A DNA stretch of 64,000 nt from Letharia columbiana (Eukaryota; Ascomycota; Lecanoromycetes; Lecanorales; Parmeliaceae). Every line of letters starts with the position of its first letter. The stretch's first letter is position 1. The notes under the pieces were generated by a model. The model was not told the origin of the DNA. It worked only from the letters and a program-made list of their open reading frames with translations, and searched no databases. The position numbers and the translations under genes were made by a program. The DNA lies in contig NW_023501056.1 of the NCBI RefSeq assembly GCF_014066305.1, positions 852,865 to 916,864 of the forward strand, given 5' to 3'. Shown in pieces: positions 37,471-49,609 of this stretch.

Positions 37471-39555
37471 TGGCGTGGGGATGGGAGTTTTGGGTGGGAT
37501 GTCCGGTGTGTTTTTCTGAATCGGGTGTGTGACCGACGAATGCCGCTGTATCAGCTCTAGGTGTGTTTGTGTCTGGGTATCATCGTGCTTTTCAAATCAT
37601 GCGCTGGCGTTTGACGCGTTATCAGTCACTGTCCGGTAGCGACTTTAACAATTGGACACATGTTTTCTTTCACCTCTCACGCCGTTTCCACTCCACCGTC
37701 ACGGGAGCAATGCTCCCTCCAAAGTTGAAGCGCTGGAATATTGGAGCGTTGAGACCCTCTTTGGGAAAGCTTGAAGCGGCAATTCTTCTCTTCGTTCTGG
37801 GCTTCATTGCCTACTCCCAGATCCGTGAACATCGCAGGGTCTTCCCCCACTGGTGTCTCCATAATCTCACGGTAGCGAAACCCGCGCTCGATTTTGGCTT
37901 GAGTGCTGCGGTCGACGATGCGATGAAATGATTCTGATAATCCGACAATGTTTGCGCCTGCGTGCCAATCTACTTCTCAGTCCAAGATCTTCGTACACTG
38001 ACATCGCAAGGTCATCGGCTGTGCCCCAGGCTCTCCTGTCATCTCGAGGCTTGTGCCTGCAATCAAGATCGCTATACGGAGCCGGTGTCGCGCGACTGTA
38101 CGGCGTAACGGAGAGGCATCACAGCCCACCTGCGATGCTATCGTCCATAATCGAAGGCTGATGAAATTTCTCCCGTCACTGTCGATGCGTTCGGCCCAAC
38201 TCGTGTCCGTCGGGCCGGTATCCGCAGCGATGATAACATGTAAGAACGTCGCCACCGGTCTCACTTGTACATCCTCGCGGTTAATCCACTAGGCTATAAT
38301 AAAGTGCCGAACCTCCTTCTACTCCCTCAGGGGCATGCTGTGAAGCTCCTTTCTCGAATTGAAGGCGTCCGGCAACAAGTTCGGTATCTGGAATGCGTTG
38401 ACTCATCCCCGGCGCATCGGGTGGTTCTTTGTCACTCATTTTCTACAACAGCATGGGCTTGTAGATCGGTCTCTTTCGTCGCTTGCGCCAGAGAGACGGT
38501 AAAAGGATTTCTCCGAGTTGTGCTAAGCTGTGAGCCGAGAGCTGGTCGTCGTATCTTGTGACTAGGCAGCAGAGAAACTTTCCGTCATCGAAAACAAGCC
38601 AGTCGCCGCTCCTACAACCATCAGTCGCAGAACCGACGTCGGCGAGCTAGTCTTCCAACAAGAGGAAGAGAACCTAGTCTGATTTCTGGGAGGATCCGTC
38701 CGACCACCCTTCTCCGCCCTTCTGGCCCCAACCGTGGGAGAGATGTTTTTTGCACACACCTGGAGACCGAATCTGTTCGAATACCGCCCTGCAATTCTCC
38801 CGAAGATGGATGCCTTGGACAGAGACCCTCAACATACGACATGGCTTTGGGACTCGGTCTGCCTGCCTTCATAGGCGCAAGAGAAGGAGCAGGCGAAGAT
38901 AGTCCCGAGACGAGGGCGGTCCGCAGGAGGAGATTCCGATACCGTTCCGTCGAGTACAAAGGCACCTCGGGGGCCGAAATTTCAGTATTTATTTCTTGCC
39001 GTGGAGCGTGAATGAGAGAAATGCGCCTCGCCTCCGCCGGTCTCGGCCGCGGGAGTCGGAGAAACGATTGAAAGCCATGATGCCGGAAGGGGCGGGCAAG
39101 GAGAACATCGCGACACGACTACTAGCTTCGGTACTTTCGGTACTTCTGGCTGACTGGGGGCCAAAGGCAAGAAAAAGGGAGCAACGATCAGAAGGACTTG
39201 TCTTTGCGAGGTTACTGTTTTTGGAAGGATTTGGCTGGTTTCATCAGGGCCATGCGTGGGGGAGTCACTGCTGCTTTTCGATAGGTTTGCACTGGGATGT
39301 ATGAGATGATTGTGGAGGGGTTCGCTCTTTGTCTTCTTTTCGTACATGAGATACCTTTTTAGATGCTAGCTCGTTCAGCGAGTCGAATCAGGACGCTCGT
39401 TTCGAGTGTCAGTGGTCTTCGCTCGGTTGTGAACTCACCAAGTCACCGTGTCACATGTTACGTCAGCGAAAGAAACTGAATACCTGTTATGAGTGAACCA
39501 TCTCATCATAAGCTACTACAAACCAGCCTTGCATCCATCCGTGGTGCGTACCTCG
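37414..39555. other. Long intergenic stretch
   Basis: 2.1 kb. A plus frame 37599-37931 (110 codons from ATG) and a minus frame open from about 39125 to 38621 without a good ATG are present but unrecognised. A 52-codon minus ORF at 38281-38439 is listed separately. Confidence 0.45.
38281..38439 (-). CDS. Candidate 52-residue small ORF
   Basis: ATG at 38439 to TAA at 38281. The peptide starts MSDKEPPDAPGMSQRIPDTE and is hydrophilic with mixed composition, more protein-like than its surroundings. It might be a stand-alone small protein or an exon of a gene that I cannot assemble. There is no recognised family and no other support. Confidence 0.25.
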   Translation of the reverse strand: MSDKEPPDAPGMSQRIPDTELVAGRLQFEKGASQHAPEGVEGGSALYYSLVD

Positions 39556-40957
39556 CTATGCCGTGGCCTCCAGTGAAGACGCATTCCCAGGCAACGATTC
39601 GATCCCTGCCGCCGCCGCTGCTGCCGAGCTCATGGTCAGGAATATGTTGCCGAGATCTCCTATTGCGGGACCGTCAGCAATTTCCCTCGCTTCCTTCCTC
39701 GCATCCGATAATAAGTATGTAAGTAAGTGAGTCAACTCACCAAGTCCCGTGTAAACCCCTCCCCGTCCAGCCCGCACGCACACGCTGAACACGGCCGTCA
39801 CGGCCTCCCACATGCGATACCACGTGCTGATGTCGGATGGACCGGTCGAGAAGATCTGAACGACGCATTTGTCGTCCGCTGCTCGCGTTCACAGATCCCG
39901 CGCGTCAGTTTTTATGTATCTGACGTACGTACGTATATACATGTGCACGTAACCCAGACTGCGATTTATGGAATCAAGCTCAAACGAACACGCTCGACGG
40001 TCGACACTTACACGAATCGATATACATGGGCAACCCCTGCTGCGTCTCGGGCGCGCTCCGGGGGCCGAATATCAGCCGCGCCACCCCGGCCGGCATGTCG
40101 CCCAGCACGTCGCGGCAAGACGTCCATTCCGGGCCGAAGGCGCCGCGGCAGCGCACCTTGGGCTCGTAGATGCCGAGGACGACGGCGAGGTTGTTGTCGC
40201 CGCCTGCGTACGTTCGAAAAATCACCATTGATCAGTAGTGCGTGGAAATTGACGGAATCGAAAGCCTTGCGATGGCCCAGGGAAAGCGTGATTTTCCTTT
40301 TTTTTTTTTGCATTTTGAGATCCTACCGGGTCGAGGAGGAAGTGAAGTGGTTGGCTTACCGATGTTGCGGGCGACGCCGCCCCGCGACTCGCCGCCCGCC
40401 GCGCACTGCAGGATCAGAGCGCTGGCGGCGCGTCGGATCTGGCCGAGGCTGGCGAGGGCGGTGCGGGCGTCGTCGGAGACGAGGGTGGCTTGGAAGAAGC
40501 AGAGGGCGCGGTCTGTTTGTTGTCAACATGAGCATCGTCGCATTCACATATTACCATGCTCCAAGAAATGTATTGTGAGGCCTATAATATAACATAAAGC
40601 GGTTTCGGCCGATCACTGACCTCCCATGATCCGAAACGGAAGCGGAAACACTATTGCTTCCAGCCCGGTATGACGGTTGCCCCATGTGTATTGCACCGAG
40701 TCGGGCGTGACGTGTTCCTTTGCGGATTCGCAGTCGATGATGTTGGGGTTGAAGCCGAAGTGTTCGCCGCTGCAGCGGATGTCCAGGGCTGCGTCTTCGG
40801 TGGACGATGCGTTCGGCGTGGATGAGGTGGTGTTTGAGTTGACTGTGGGCAGGGAATGAGACAGGAGAGAAGAGGGAAGTGAGGGCGCTTGCAGTGGGCT
40901 TGCTAGGACGGGAATGAGGGAGAGGAGAGCGAAGGGTAGGCTACATGATAACACCAT
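39556..40957 (-). CDS. Secreted protein, five exons (fungal family, unknown function)
   Basis: Exons 40621-40957, 40360-40512, 40012-40203, 39741-39878 and 39556-39659 give 307 residues; four introns of 108, 156, 133 and 81 bp all interrupt after codon position 1 and all have GTNAGN donors. The signal peptide is MVLSCSLPFALLSLIPVLAS. A Ser/Thr-rich N-terminal linker with NNT/NAS-type glycosylation sequons follows. The body has paired cysteines (DIRCSGEHFG, IIDCESAKE, ALCFFQATL, LILQCAAGGES, VRCRGAFGPEWTSCRDVL, DKCVVQIFS, VCVRAGRGG). The run VCVRAGRGGVYTGLG followed by NIFLTM is a hallmark I associate with an uncharacterised family of fungal secreted proteins. The ATG at 40957 is chosen over the longer frame, which begins with GTG. 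Confidence 0.83.
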
Positions 40958-42516
40958 CTTCTGTACCGTGCTGCGGATCACCGGCACAGCTTTACTTGAT
41001 CCCGATTTCACTACAAGACTTCTGGCATGGAAGTAGGAGATGAATCAAGAGCCAACGATAGCTCGTGTAGTCGTTGAATGACTCGACTTACGCGACTTGA
41101 CTGTAGCCGCAACTGCCTCGCTTCGTACCATTGGCGCTCTTAAGCAGTGTGGCTCACAACCAGCGGCGCGGCTATATAAGCTTCAACGCATTGTGGTTTT
41201 TCCGAGGGCATCGTGCTATCATTCGTTACCTTCTGGGAGGTTCGAGTCGAAGGATGTCTCCAGCGTGCAGGTCTATGAACGGTGATGATCGCACTGCACA
41301 GCTGCACACACAGGAATGTTTGATAAGAAGCAAGAGATGGAAGTGGAACACTTGTTTTGATTTAGACCGTGAACTCGAGCCAGCCGACGGGTCTAGCCAA
41401 CACGCAGCAAGCCATTAACCCTGATGTCAGTAGTGGTAGCCACTGCCAGCAGTCATTGTTAATCGACTCCTCTTTGCCTTACTTTGACGTTGATCAGTAA
41501 GGGAAGTCCATGAATCAGTCGTCCCAGGCCGCGAGCAAAGTGCCTCATCCGTGATATCAGCGCCCCTTTGCAGTCTCAAAGAGCGCATCTGGCTAGCTGG
41601 TGCATAGCCAATCTCATCCTACTTCTCGAAAGCTCCGCAACGGTCATCCTTCTGATTGCATTACCGAGTGATTTCGAAAAGATGCTCAAGCATTGAAGCC
41701 GGGGAGCGGACCAATGATAGCGGACTGGGGTTCGAGACATAGCACTCAGAGCAGATGATCCGCTTCCTCAAACTGGCTCCCGGCAAAAGATACTTGGTAT
41801 GAGCTCCATTCCAGCAGTAAGTGCAGGTTCAGAATTCAACAGGCATCCTGATGCCTGTATTGAACGCGATGGTGGAAAAGATTGCGCATGTTGTCGAGCG
41901 ATGAACGACTGGTTTTGCGGAAAACGAAGGACTCATCGTCGATCAATTAGAATATCGCCGCCAACGCATTGATACAATACTCATGTCGCTCCTCGAGGTG
42001 GACGAGGCAATAATGCTAGGTATTCACCCCACGGATGAAACCATATGCCTTGACAGCCAGCCGCGACCAGTAAATCTGTGGTTGTATTCAAATACTTCCG
42101 GTTACTTTTCTAGGGTGTGAAGGTATCATTGAAGCGCAAGATAAGAGATGCAGACCTCACGACGGGCCAAAATCCGCGCCAAGGAAATTCGGTGCGCATA
42201 TGCAACGCTATCGAAATGTTACATGAGAGCGCAGGAGAAGTCTCTCAACATCAGTACGTTCGATGTAGACAATCTCATGCTGTCGTATTGAATTGAATGG
42301 AATAGTAATCGTCGTTGTCGCCCGTAGGACTTGCTTAAAACCCTCTTGGGCTAATTACAATATTATTACTTTTTTATGTACAGCTGGTCGACGCGATCTT
42401 ATCCAAATCGCCAGAACAGTAGGGAAAGCCAAAGTCGACAGTGGCAGTTGTTCGATTACTGAGTAATCAACCATGCGGTTCGATCTTGCTTCCTAGCTTG
42501 GCGTCGGGCCTTTCAA
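40958..42516. other. Intergenic with decayed frames
   Basis: 1.6 kb. Apart from the candidate remnant at 41799-42120 nothing is recognised. ORF 41131-41418 has no protein-like features. Confidence 0.45.
41799..42120 (+). pseudogene. Candidate frameshifted small gene
   Basis: ATG 41799 opens a 57-residue frame with clustered cysteines (DACIERDGGKDCACCRAMNDWFC) that stops at 41972. In an adjacent frame 41905-42120 is open and reads a helical, charged segment (ENEGLIVDQLEYRRQRIDTI, then LMSLLEVDEAIML). A single-base shift near 41910 would link the two as MNDWF-AENEG. This could be a frameshifted gene, a spliced gene, or chance; the second segment is unusually protein-like. Confidence 0.33.
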
Positions 42517-43961
42517 TCACAAGCCCTTCGATTGCAAGAACGTCTGGATCACGTCATACGCGCCGGTGGCGTTGTAGTGCAAGTTTATGCCGTGGCCCGA
42601 GTTGGGCTGGATGTACGCTGTGAAATCACCGGATGGCACCATGGGGAAGTTCATGGCCGCTGCTGCTGGGATCGAGGGAAGAGATGCATTGCCGGTGGCA
42701 AAACAGTTGCCTCCGCAGTATGGCAGGTCGTTCGCTGGGATTACATTAGCATGCTTGATGATTTGGGACTTGACGTGGTTCGGAAGAACTTACACCCGGT
42801 AACAATCAGCACTGGCCCAGCGAAGGCGTTCATCATCGGCGGACTACCCAATGTCAACAGCTCGCCGACAGTGACAGGCTGCTTCGTGTTCTCGGCCACG
42901 AGCAAGAGACCAGGATCAAAGAAGCCAGGCAGGAAGAAGAGATACTGGTTGGCGCCAATGTTCGCGTTTGTCAAGTAGCCCGCAGGGTAGTTCAGACTTG
43001 GTGAAGAGGAATTTAGTCCCACAACGTAGTCCGTCAAGCTATACATTTTGAGAACAGACTCAACAGTAGATGACGAAATATTGGTGTTGAGGACAGACTC
43101 CACAGCAGATGAAGAGACATTGCCGAGGCGGAATGGCTGGTTGAGGTACGCTTGCTCAAAGTTGGACCCGGCCTCAAAGTAGCTGACGAAGGAAGCGTTC
43201 ATCGAGAAGCCGGTCAGGACGATGCCGTCGGAGATGGTGGGGTACATATTGACAAGGGCATAAGTCTGGGCAGAGCCGAAGGAGTGACTGGACGTAACAT
43301 TAGGATCTGCCCCTTCAAGAGTGTACTGATCATGCTCACCCAACGTGTGTGACTTTGCCGAATGTCTGTTTGACGCCTGGGAATGTACCATTGCGCAACA
43401 TCATTGTCAGTTCAAACAAGGCTGCCATTTCTAAAGACGCTTGGATCTCATCCACAGGCTCGCCGTGGGAGGAGTTGCCGATGCCCAAGCGGTCGTAGGA
43501 GAGTGTGCAGTACTTGTATACGTCGGTAGCAACATCGACGTAGCTGTAGTTGAAGTTGTCGTAAGAGAGATCCCAATATCTAGCGCCATTGTCAGCAAGA
43601 CAACTCAAATCGAGTCAAATGAATCGACTCACGTCTTGTCAAAGCCGATTCCGTGGGTGAGGATCTGAACGGTTGGCTTGGTCATAGTCGCATTCATGCT
43701 GCTAGGCATACAGAACTGGGTGCTGATGTCGTAGGTGCCTGCCGTTGTCGCGTAGCCCGAAAGTACGGTTTCAGTGAAGTTTCTGCCCTGCTGGGTTTGG
43801 TTTTGGGCGAAAGTAGTGGCATCGAGGTTGGTCTGTGGCACGGTGATATTGAAGACAGCGGTGCGGGCAGAGATTGTGACCGGGACGGTCATGTTGATGC
43901 ATGTTTTGGCAGCTGCTGAGCCAGCAAGCACGACCACCGCAAGGGCGGATTTGGGGAACAT
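42517..43961 (-). CDS. Secreted alpha/beta-hydrolase
   Basis: Four exons: 43633-43961, 43340-43579, 42794-43287 and 42517-42734, with introns of 53, 52 and 59 bp, giving 426 residues. The signal peptide is MFPKSALAVVVLAGSAAA. The second intron splits the nucleophile elbow: after splicing it reads VGHSFGSAQ, the Gly-x-Ser-x-Gly-like motif with catalytic Ser in GHSFGS. An oxyanion-type HGIGFDKTYWD segment lies upstream, and PNSGHGINLHYNATG near the C-terminus carries the likely catalytic His. Many N-x-S/T sequons (NMT, NIT, NYS, NSS, NVS) fit secretion. The substrate is unknown; an esterase or lipase-like activity is inferred. The exon phases close exactly. Confidence 0.9.
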
Positions 43962-45432
43962 TTTTGCGGTTGTTCGAGCTTCTCGATTAGCTGTGCAGAA
44001 TGCTATTCCAGGCCAGTCTTTACGGATCAGGACTGTTTGGGCCGTTGAAAGGAGGGGGCGACTTGTCGAGGTTAGTGAGTTTATAGGAGAAAAGAAAAGG
44101 AAACAAATGGCGCAGACAGGGATAATAATGATCAACGCGAGAGGACGTTGAGATGAACGTCATGATGCTTCTCGCGTGTAATAATGATATATCCATGTTC
44201 CCGCTTTCCGACTGAGCTTGAAATGAGACATTATCCGTGGTTCCTGCATTAAACTTCCACATCTGATGACGATTAAAGCTCGGATTGTGCTGGTACACAA
44301 CCAAAGAACCTAGATCTTTGAAGCATGCTTTTTGATGATTGGTCCTTCGAGGTTGGAGCATATCTCAGGGGTGGAGAAGATGTAATTTGCTCAAATAGAA
44401 TGAAAGAGAAAAGAAAAACAATTGTCGATCTTAAAGATGAGATGCTCTGCTCTCAAAAGGTCTGGATCTTTGGAAGAGACTAAGAAATTGACGCAAAGTT
44501 AGGAGAAAACCTTTTCCTCTTTTGACTGAAAAAGTGGATCTTGGCACCATTAGTTTCTCCGTTTGAGGCGGGAATGACGTACATTGACGCCGATTTCACT
44601 CTTTTCGGACACCTGCTCTCTGCCGAATGAGGGGAAGCCCTTTTTGACTTTCCCATCTTTAGAACCCCCAAAGAATACTTACATCTATCTCATCTCCGCT
44701 TATTCCGCCCTGCTGATATTCAAGTACCCAAGAGCTGATTGTACACTTCATACTGCTACTCGCGCTGAAAAGCCGACGAGATTCTTCCCTCTCAAAATTC
44801 AACCTCGGATCCATTGGGCCAAGACAAAGAACATTGAACCCCTATCACGGTCAGGGTTAGATGACGACACATACCTCGTCGGCGCCAAAGGGGGGCAGTC
44901 CTGGGGGGGTGTACGTCTAAAGGAAAGTGGTGTACACCGGGGCCCATTCCCCGAATCTTTTCCCGTGGAAAGAGAAAATATGATAATCGTGCCACGCACT
45001 TACCTCGCTACCCCTCGACACCACTTGGACCCAAACGCGGCACATGATTAAAGAGATGTGACTGGTCAGGCTGCTGGCACACCCTGACATCCGAATCAGG
45101 TGTTGACATACGAGTCGCAAATCGTGGTGTGTTGATACCAGGTCTTACTTCAAAGCCTGCTGCATAGGTCGCGTCCAGAGTACACGTATCATCCTCTGCC
45201 CTTTTTTATAGATAATATGCGCCTCATCCTAGAGCTCAGAAGCGACAGCCCCGGGCTGTGCTTTGAGACCTCGCTCTCATAAGTCCAGTTACCGCTCCGC
45301 GAGTCGCATCTTCATTCTTGCGGTGCGCGTGAAAGTCCCTTCAAAAGAAACGTTGCCGCCAATGTACAAAATCTCATCTCCTTGGTCGTTTGATCGCGCT
45401 GCAAGTGTTGCAATCGTACCAGTCGTCCCATC
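43962..45432. other. Intergenic
   Basis: 1.5 kb between divergent secreted-protein genes. Frames at 44020-44361 and 44584-45051 are not protein-like. It presumably holds both promoters. Confidence 0.5.
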
Positions 45433-46008
45433 ATGAAGTTATCTCCATCCTCGTCTCCCCTCCTCTCCTTCTGCTACTTGCATACCCTGACCCTCGCAGC
45501 TCTCTCCGTCGTGAGCCCGCATCCTGCAAACGCAATGGCAACTCTGAACTCTACGTAATCTCCGCCTCCATTCCTCTCTCCCGTTCCCTCTCCTAACACA
45601 TCCACCCCCAGCACACCGCCCCCCAACCCAGCCCGCCCGCCCCTCGACCCCACCCAACTCCGCGTCCACGGCACCACCACCTCCCTCGTCTTCGGCAAAT
45701 ACACCGCCCCCGTATCTCCCTTCGACCTCGTCGGCATCGTCGAGAAAGCCCAGTTCGAAATCGTGCAGTCCGTCGTCAAGGCCCGCGGCGATGCGCCCAT
45801 TGCCCAACCGACGTTCGAATGGCGCCACGGGAGGTTGTATGTGCGTGTGGAACACGAGCTGGCATTGACGTGGTTGGTGATGGCGGAGGCGCTGCATGGG
45901 CTGCGGGATTTTGGGGACGAGTATGGGTTTTGGGGGTTGAGCTTTACGGTGCTGGATGATACGGCGGGGATCGTGGGGAGCGGCAGCGTTGGGGTGGGTT
46001 ATACGTGA
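45433..46008 (+). CDS. Small secreted protein, same layout as the gene at 2697
   Basis: Two exons: 45433-45554 and 45612-46008 (57-bp intron, GTAATC...CCAG), giving 172 residues. The signal-like start MKLSPSSSPLLSFCYLHTLTLAALSVVS is followed by a Pro-rich linker and a folded part: TTSLVFGKYTAPVSPFDLVGI, a helix VEKAQFEIVQSVV, a strand TFEWRHGRLYVRVE, a helix LALTWLVMAEALHGLRDF, and GLSFTVLDD with a Gly-rich end. The order matches the protein at 2697 and families of unknown secreted proteins in Dothideomycetes. TGA overlaps a GTGAGT donor-like site at 46005, so a further exon cannot be excluded. Confidence 0.7.
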
Positions 46009-46602
46009 GTCTGGTCTGGGAAGGGGGTGGAAAGTGGGTTCGACGTACATATGAAGGCCGGCTCGATTCATTGATAGCATATATATGTACGCGTGAAGGG
46101 TAGGACAGGACAATTCCGTAAACTCCAGTATCCTTTGCCATGCTTCTTGCTCGCAGGAATGCCATGGGTACACAATGCAAAGGCGCCCACCGAGCGCCAT
46201 ACCATGAGATTCTCCTTCGCTCAGACCTTCCCCAAACACCTCGCAGTCGCTCCGCTAAGGGCGCCAGCATCCCAATCGCAAATCAAATGATGATCCATCC
46301 CAACTTCCACGCTCTTACCTTATTCCCAATCGGCCTCCTCTACCTGCCAGGAACACCCGGATCCAGATCCCGCCCATTCCGTCTTCATGTCTGTTGACCA
46401 TCGTGCGGAACATTGACAGTGAGTGCATCGGGACGCAGGAGCCAGGAGCCAGCGCCAGGTCCTGCTCGAGGCCATGGTCCGTAAGCGCAGCCGTACAGCA
46501 TACATTCTCCAACAATTGTCAACCAACCTTCCTCGCTGCGAGTCCAGCACGTCGCACCGATCGATAGGAACGGTAGTGAAACCCGCAGCAAAGCCCCCTC
46601 CC
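46009..46602. other. Intergenic
   Basis: 594 bp between convergent genes. Frames on both strands here are shadows or chance; no gene is called. Confidence 0.5.
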
Positions 46603-47007
46603 TCAACCAACCTCACCCACGGGCGGCAACCGCCACGGATCCCCCCCCTCCCCCAGCACCTCCTCGCTCCACCACGGGTCCCTTCCCCGCTCCAACGGCA
46701 CCCACTCCACCGGCGCCAGATACGTCCGCAGGTCCACCACGCTCCCGCCCCCGCGCGCCCCGCCCACGACGTCGCCACCGCCCTTGTTCCGCCGCCGCCG
46801 CTCCTGGTACCCCGCGTAGACCTCCCGCACGCGCGCGCGGTCCTTCTCGTACTCGTGCCGGGCGTGCGCGCGCCGGATGGCGGGGCAGAGTTTCAGGGCC
46901 AGGGCGGCGAGGTGGGGTTTGGGGCCGTGGGGTGGGGCGCGGGCTGGGGGGGAGGAGGGGCGGGCGCGGAGGCGCTGGAGGGGGGTGGTTGGGAGGAGGG
47001 TGGACAT
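46603..47007 (-). CDS. Hypothetical basic protein, possibly mitochondrial
   Basis: A single-exon gene of 134 residues. The start MSTLLPTTPLQRLRARPSS is Arg/Ser/Thr-rich without acidic residues, like a mitochondrial presequence. A charged helix follows (IRRAHARHEYEKDRARVREV, then YAGYQERRRR), then a Gly-rich loop and a C-terminal VDLRTYLAPVEWVPLERGRDPWW. The region is very GC-rich and several frames are open, so frame choice rests on the composed helix and the Trp-rich end. The family is not recognised; a small mitochondrial ribosomal or assembly protein is a guess. Confidence 0.55.
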   Translation of the reverse strand: MSTLLPTTPLQRLRARPSSPPARAPPHGPKPHLAALALKLCPAIRRAHARHEYEKDRARVREVYAGYQERRRRNKGGGDVVGGARGGGSVVDLRTYLAPVEWVPLERGRDPWWSEEVLGEGGDPWRLPPVGEVG

Positions 47008-47725
47008 GGTTGGGTGGGGCTGAAGGGTGTTGTGGTGGTGGTGGATTGGTGGTGAGGGTTGGTTTCTGGTGATGGGGTGTGAATCTTTTGTTGTAGGAAG
47101 AAGCTACTTGGGCAAAGAGGAGGAAGTGGTGAGTCCATTTTTTTTTTGAAAATGCAGGTTGACGTGGAGATGCAGACCCGGAGAATAAGAGATCTTCAAT
47201 TTTCAGACCCTCAAATTCAATTGTATACCATAAATGGGGGGAGGAGGTCCGTGCGGCGTAATCCATGATGTAAGGCTCCCCTAAAGAGTTAGGGTTCCGT
47301 AAATCTTAACTCAAAACAGTGATGAGAGATGAACCAATTAGACGGTAGGACGGGCCGTCGCAAGCTTGCCTGCAAAAAGGAGCCGGACATTAAAGTAGAA
47401 ATTTGGTTCATTATTTGACTGTCTGAAGTTTTAAGGGGCCATTGGAATCATCATCTCTGCGCTTCCAGTCATCGCTCTCGAGGCGCCTCATGAAGACAAA
47501 AGAAGGACCAGCTTTCACATATCACTAATAGGAGTAAAGAGATCAAGATTCAAAGGGTGTTTAATACCGTCAACCTTTTCCTGCATTAATGATTATCGCT
47601 GCCGTTGAAGCTCGCTTTCCTCGCCAAACGGAAGGCCAACCGCCTTGAATTATTAGGTAGTCGCACTTCCCATATGTGGGTATCCCAAAGATCGACCATG
47701 ATGGCAAAAGGAACTTCTCGAATGC
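47008..47725. other. Intergenic
   Basis: 718 bp. The GC-rich right-hand promoter region of the preceding gene and the 3' flank of the membrane-protein gene. No reading frame is convincing. Confidence 0.5.
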
Positions 47726-48340
47726 TCATTTTCTCCATACTCCCAAAAATCCCTCCAAGATGGCTAACATACCATAGACCCCAATCATCACGGAAACATC
47801 CGTCATCTCGTCCGACACTGGGTATTTGCTGCCTTTTGTCGCACCGGTTCCCTCTTTTATTTCCTCCGCCACCTTCACTCCGTTCGTCACTGCGAGCGCA
47901 ATCCATACCGCCAAGTTCAAATATTTCCAGCCGAATATCATGCCTTCCAGCCCTTGTGTATAGTGGACCATTGCAGCCCCTATTAGGGTGACGAATGTGA
48001 AGGGTAGAAGGCCGATACCCCGGTCTGCGTAGGACAAGCGTACGATCTCGAGGATGCACATGCAGATTTGCGCGAAGACGAAGAGGTAGTAGAGTATGGA
48101 AAATGCTTTGCGGGTTTTTGCGTGCCGACGAGTCCGACCTCCGGTCTCGAGCCGGACGATCTCGACATCTTCGGTGGTTTTGTGGATGGGATAGTGACTG
48201 ACGTCGGAGGGTCTTGAGGATTGGTGGGAGGCCCGAGTCGAGAGCCTCGTGCCTGTCACTGCGAGAATGACAAGTGCTAAGAGGTATACCCAAGTGCAGA
48301 GAGGTACGAGGATGGTGTCGAGGAAGCAGGAGGTGAGCAT
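47726..48340 (-). CDS. Multi-pass membrane protein, unknown function
   Basis: A single-exon gene of 204 residues from ATG 48340. It has about five hydrophobic segments: LVPLCTWVYLLALVILAVTG (residues 11-30), ILYYLFVFAQICMCILEIV, GLLPFTFVTLIGAAMVHY, YLNLAVWIALAVTNGV and VMIGVYGMLAILEGFLGV. A hydrophilic loop with THRxxR/TEDVEIVRLETGGR lies between the first and second. The pattern fits a fungal membrane-protein family without known function. The overlapping longer minus frame at 47586-48374 is a shadow. Confidence 0.7.
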   Translation of the reverse strand: MLTSCFLDTILVPLCTWVYLLALVILAVTGTRLSTRASHQSSRPSDVSHYPIHKTTEDVEIVRLETGGRTRRHAKTRKAFSILYYLFVFAQICMCILEIVRLSYADRGIGLLPFTFVTLIGAAMVHYTQGLEGMIFGWKYLNLAVWIALAVTNGVKVAEEIKEGTGATKGSKYPVSDEMTDVSVMIGVYGMLAILEGFLGVWRK

Positions 48341-49609
48341 GTGGCTGTAGAGGTGGGAGAGTGGGCCCTATCATAGGTAAGCAAGGCTCAGGATCTCAAA
48401 TTTTGGATGTCTGCCTACAAAGCCTTCCGGTCGGTTGGTACAAACCATCTCAATCATGTTGGACAGCGACGTTGTTGTAAGTTGCTCGCAAGTCAGTAAA
48501 AGGACTGTCGATCTGAGTGACGAGCCTATATATATGAAGATCGTCGTCACCGCCTTCTCACATTACTTTATTGAAAGAGCGGAACGGTCCTCAGCCGACC
48601 AAACCAGCTACTTTAGGTACTTTATTGTCGTTCCCGAAAAGAGCAGCACGCGCCTATTCTTGGATGGGTGCGTCAAGCAATCGCTGGAAAGAATTGCAAA
48701 CGAGATAACGGTAAACCCAGAGATTCTCGGACCCGACTCGCTAGTCTCAAATCGGATACTCGTATCGACCCGGATATGCACTCGACAAAATTCGAACCTT
48801 AACAATAATAACTCATCCTTCCTCAACAACAGTGCGATAGGTAAATAATTGAAAAAGAATTGTAGCGCATAGAGTACGACTTCTGAATGTTGGAATGTTT
48901 TTGGATCCGATATTGTATTAGGGGCTATCAACGTTGCTATTGCGAGTCAGATAGTTGAAAAGTCGGTACGGGGATTTTACAAGAAGCAGAAAGTTATGCG
49001 CGAAATCGTGCCAAGATCTGCAAGCAGACACGTTTCGCTACTTCAATGAAAGAAAGTCACCATTGCACTTGCAGCTCCGTAGCTGCAAGCACACGGTCAA
49101 AAAGTTGGAACTTGGAAGCTGTAGAGCTGTAGCTCATGCTTTCGTTCATACTACAGCTTGCTACTATCTGACTTGCAGTAGTGACTTCGATAGTGCCTAT
49201 CGACAAAGTTTTATGCTAGTGTAGTAGATATCGAGCCTGTATTTCTTACACTATTGTATAATTCCATCAATCCGACTTCAATTTCAAGTGTCCTTGAAGA
49301 TTTGGAAATCGCATTCTATATCTTATAATCTTTTTAATCTATTTTTCTTTACATCGTTGTGGAACGATGAATTATAGAGGTTCGAATTTGGAGAGTGCAT
49401 ATGCGGGTAAAGTAGATAGGAGTAACGGAGCCGCCGGGGCCGGAACCGCCAGGGTCTCGAAAAGTCAGCGCTAGTACCGGGGGTATCATTCATTGGACAG
49501 CATCAGACTCACGGACAGATTGTAGGACTTTGTGCACAACGAGGCTTCTTCTCAGCCACCATTCGTCTAACCTCAAGAGTCACGGTGAAACACATGCTTT
49601 GATTGATTC
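48341..49609. other. Intergenic
   Basis: 1.3 kb, partly AT-rich. Plus frames at 48435-48848 and 48955-49224 start without ATG or lack any protein signature. Nothing is recognised. Confidence 0.5.

Noticed and set aside
38621..39125. Minus-strand frame of about 168 codons
   Set aside because: No usable ATG until late in the frame, and Arg/Pro/Leu-rich composition of GC-rich non-coding DNA.
47586..48374. 262-codon minus-strand frame over the membrane protein
   Set aside because: Arg/His-rich shadow of the 47726-48340 frame, which has clear transmembrane segments.
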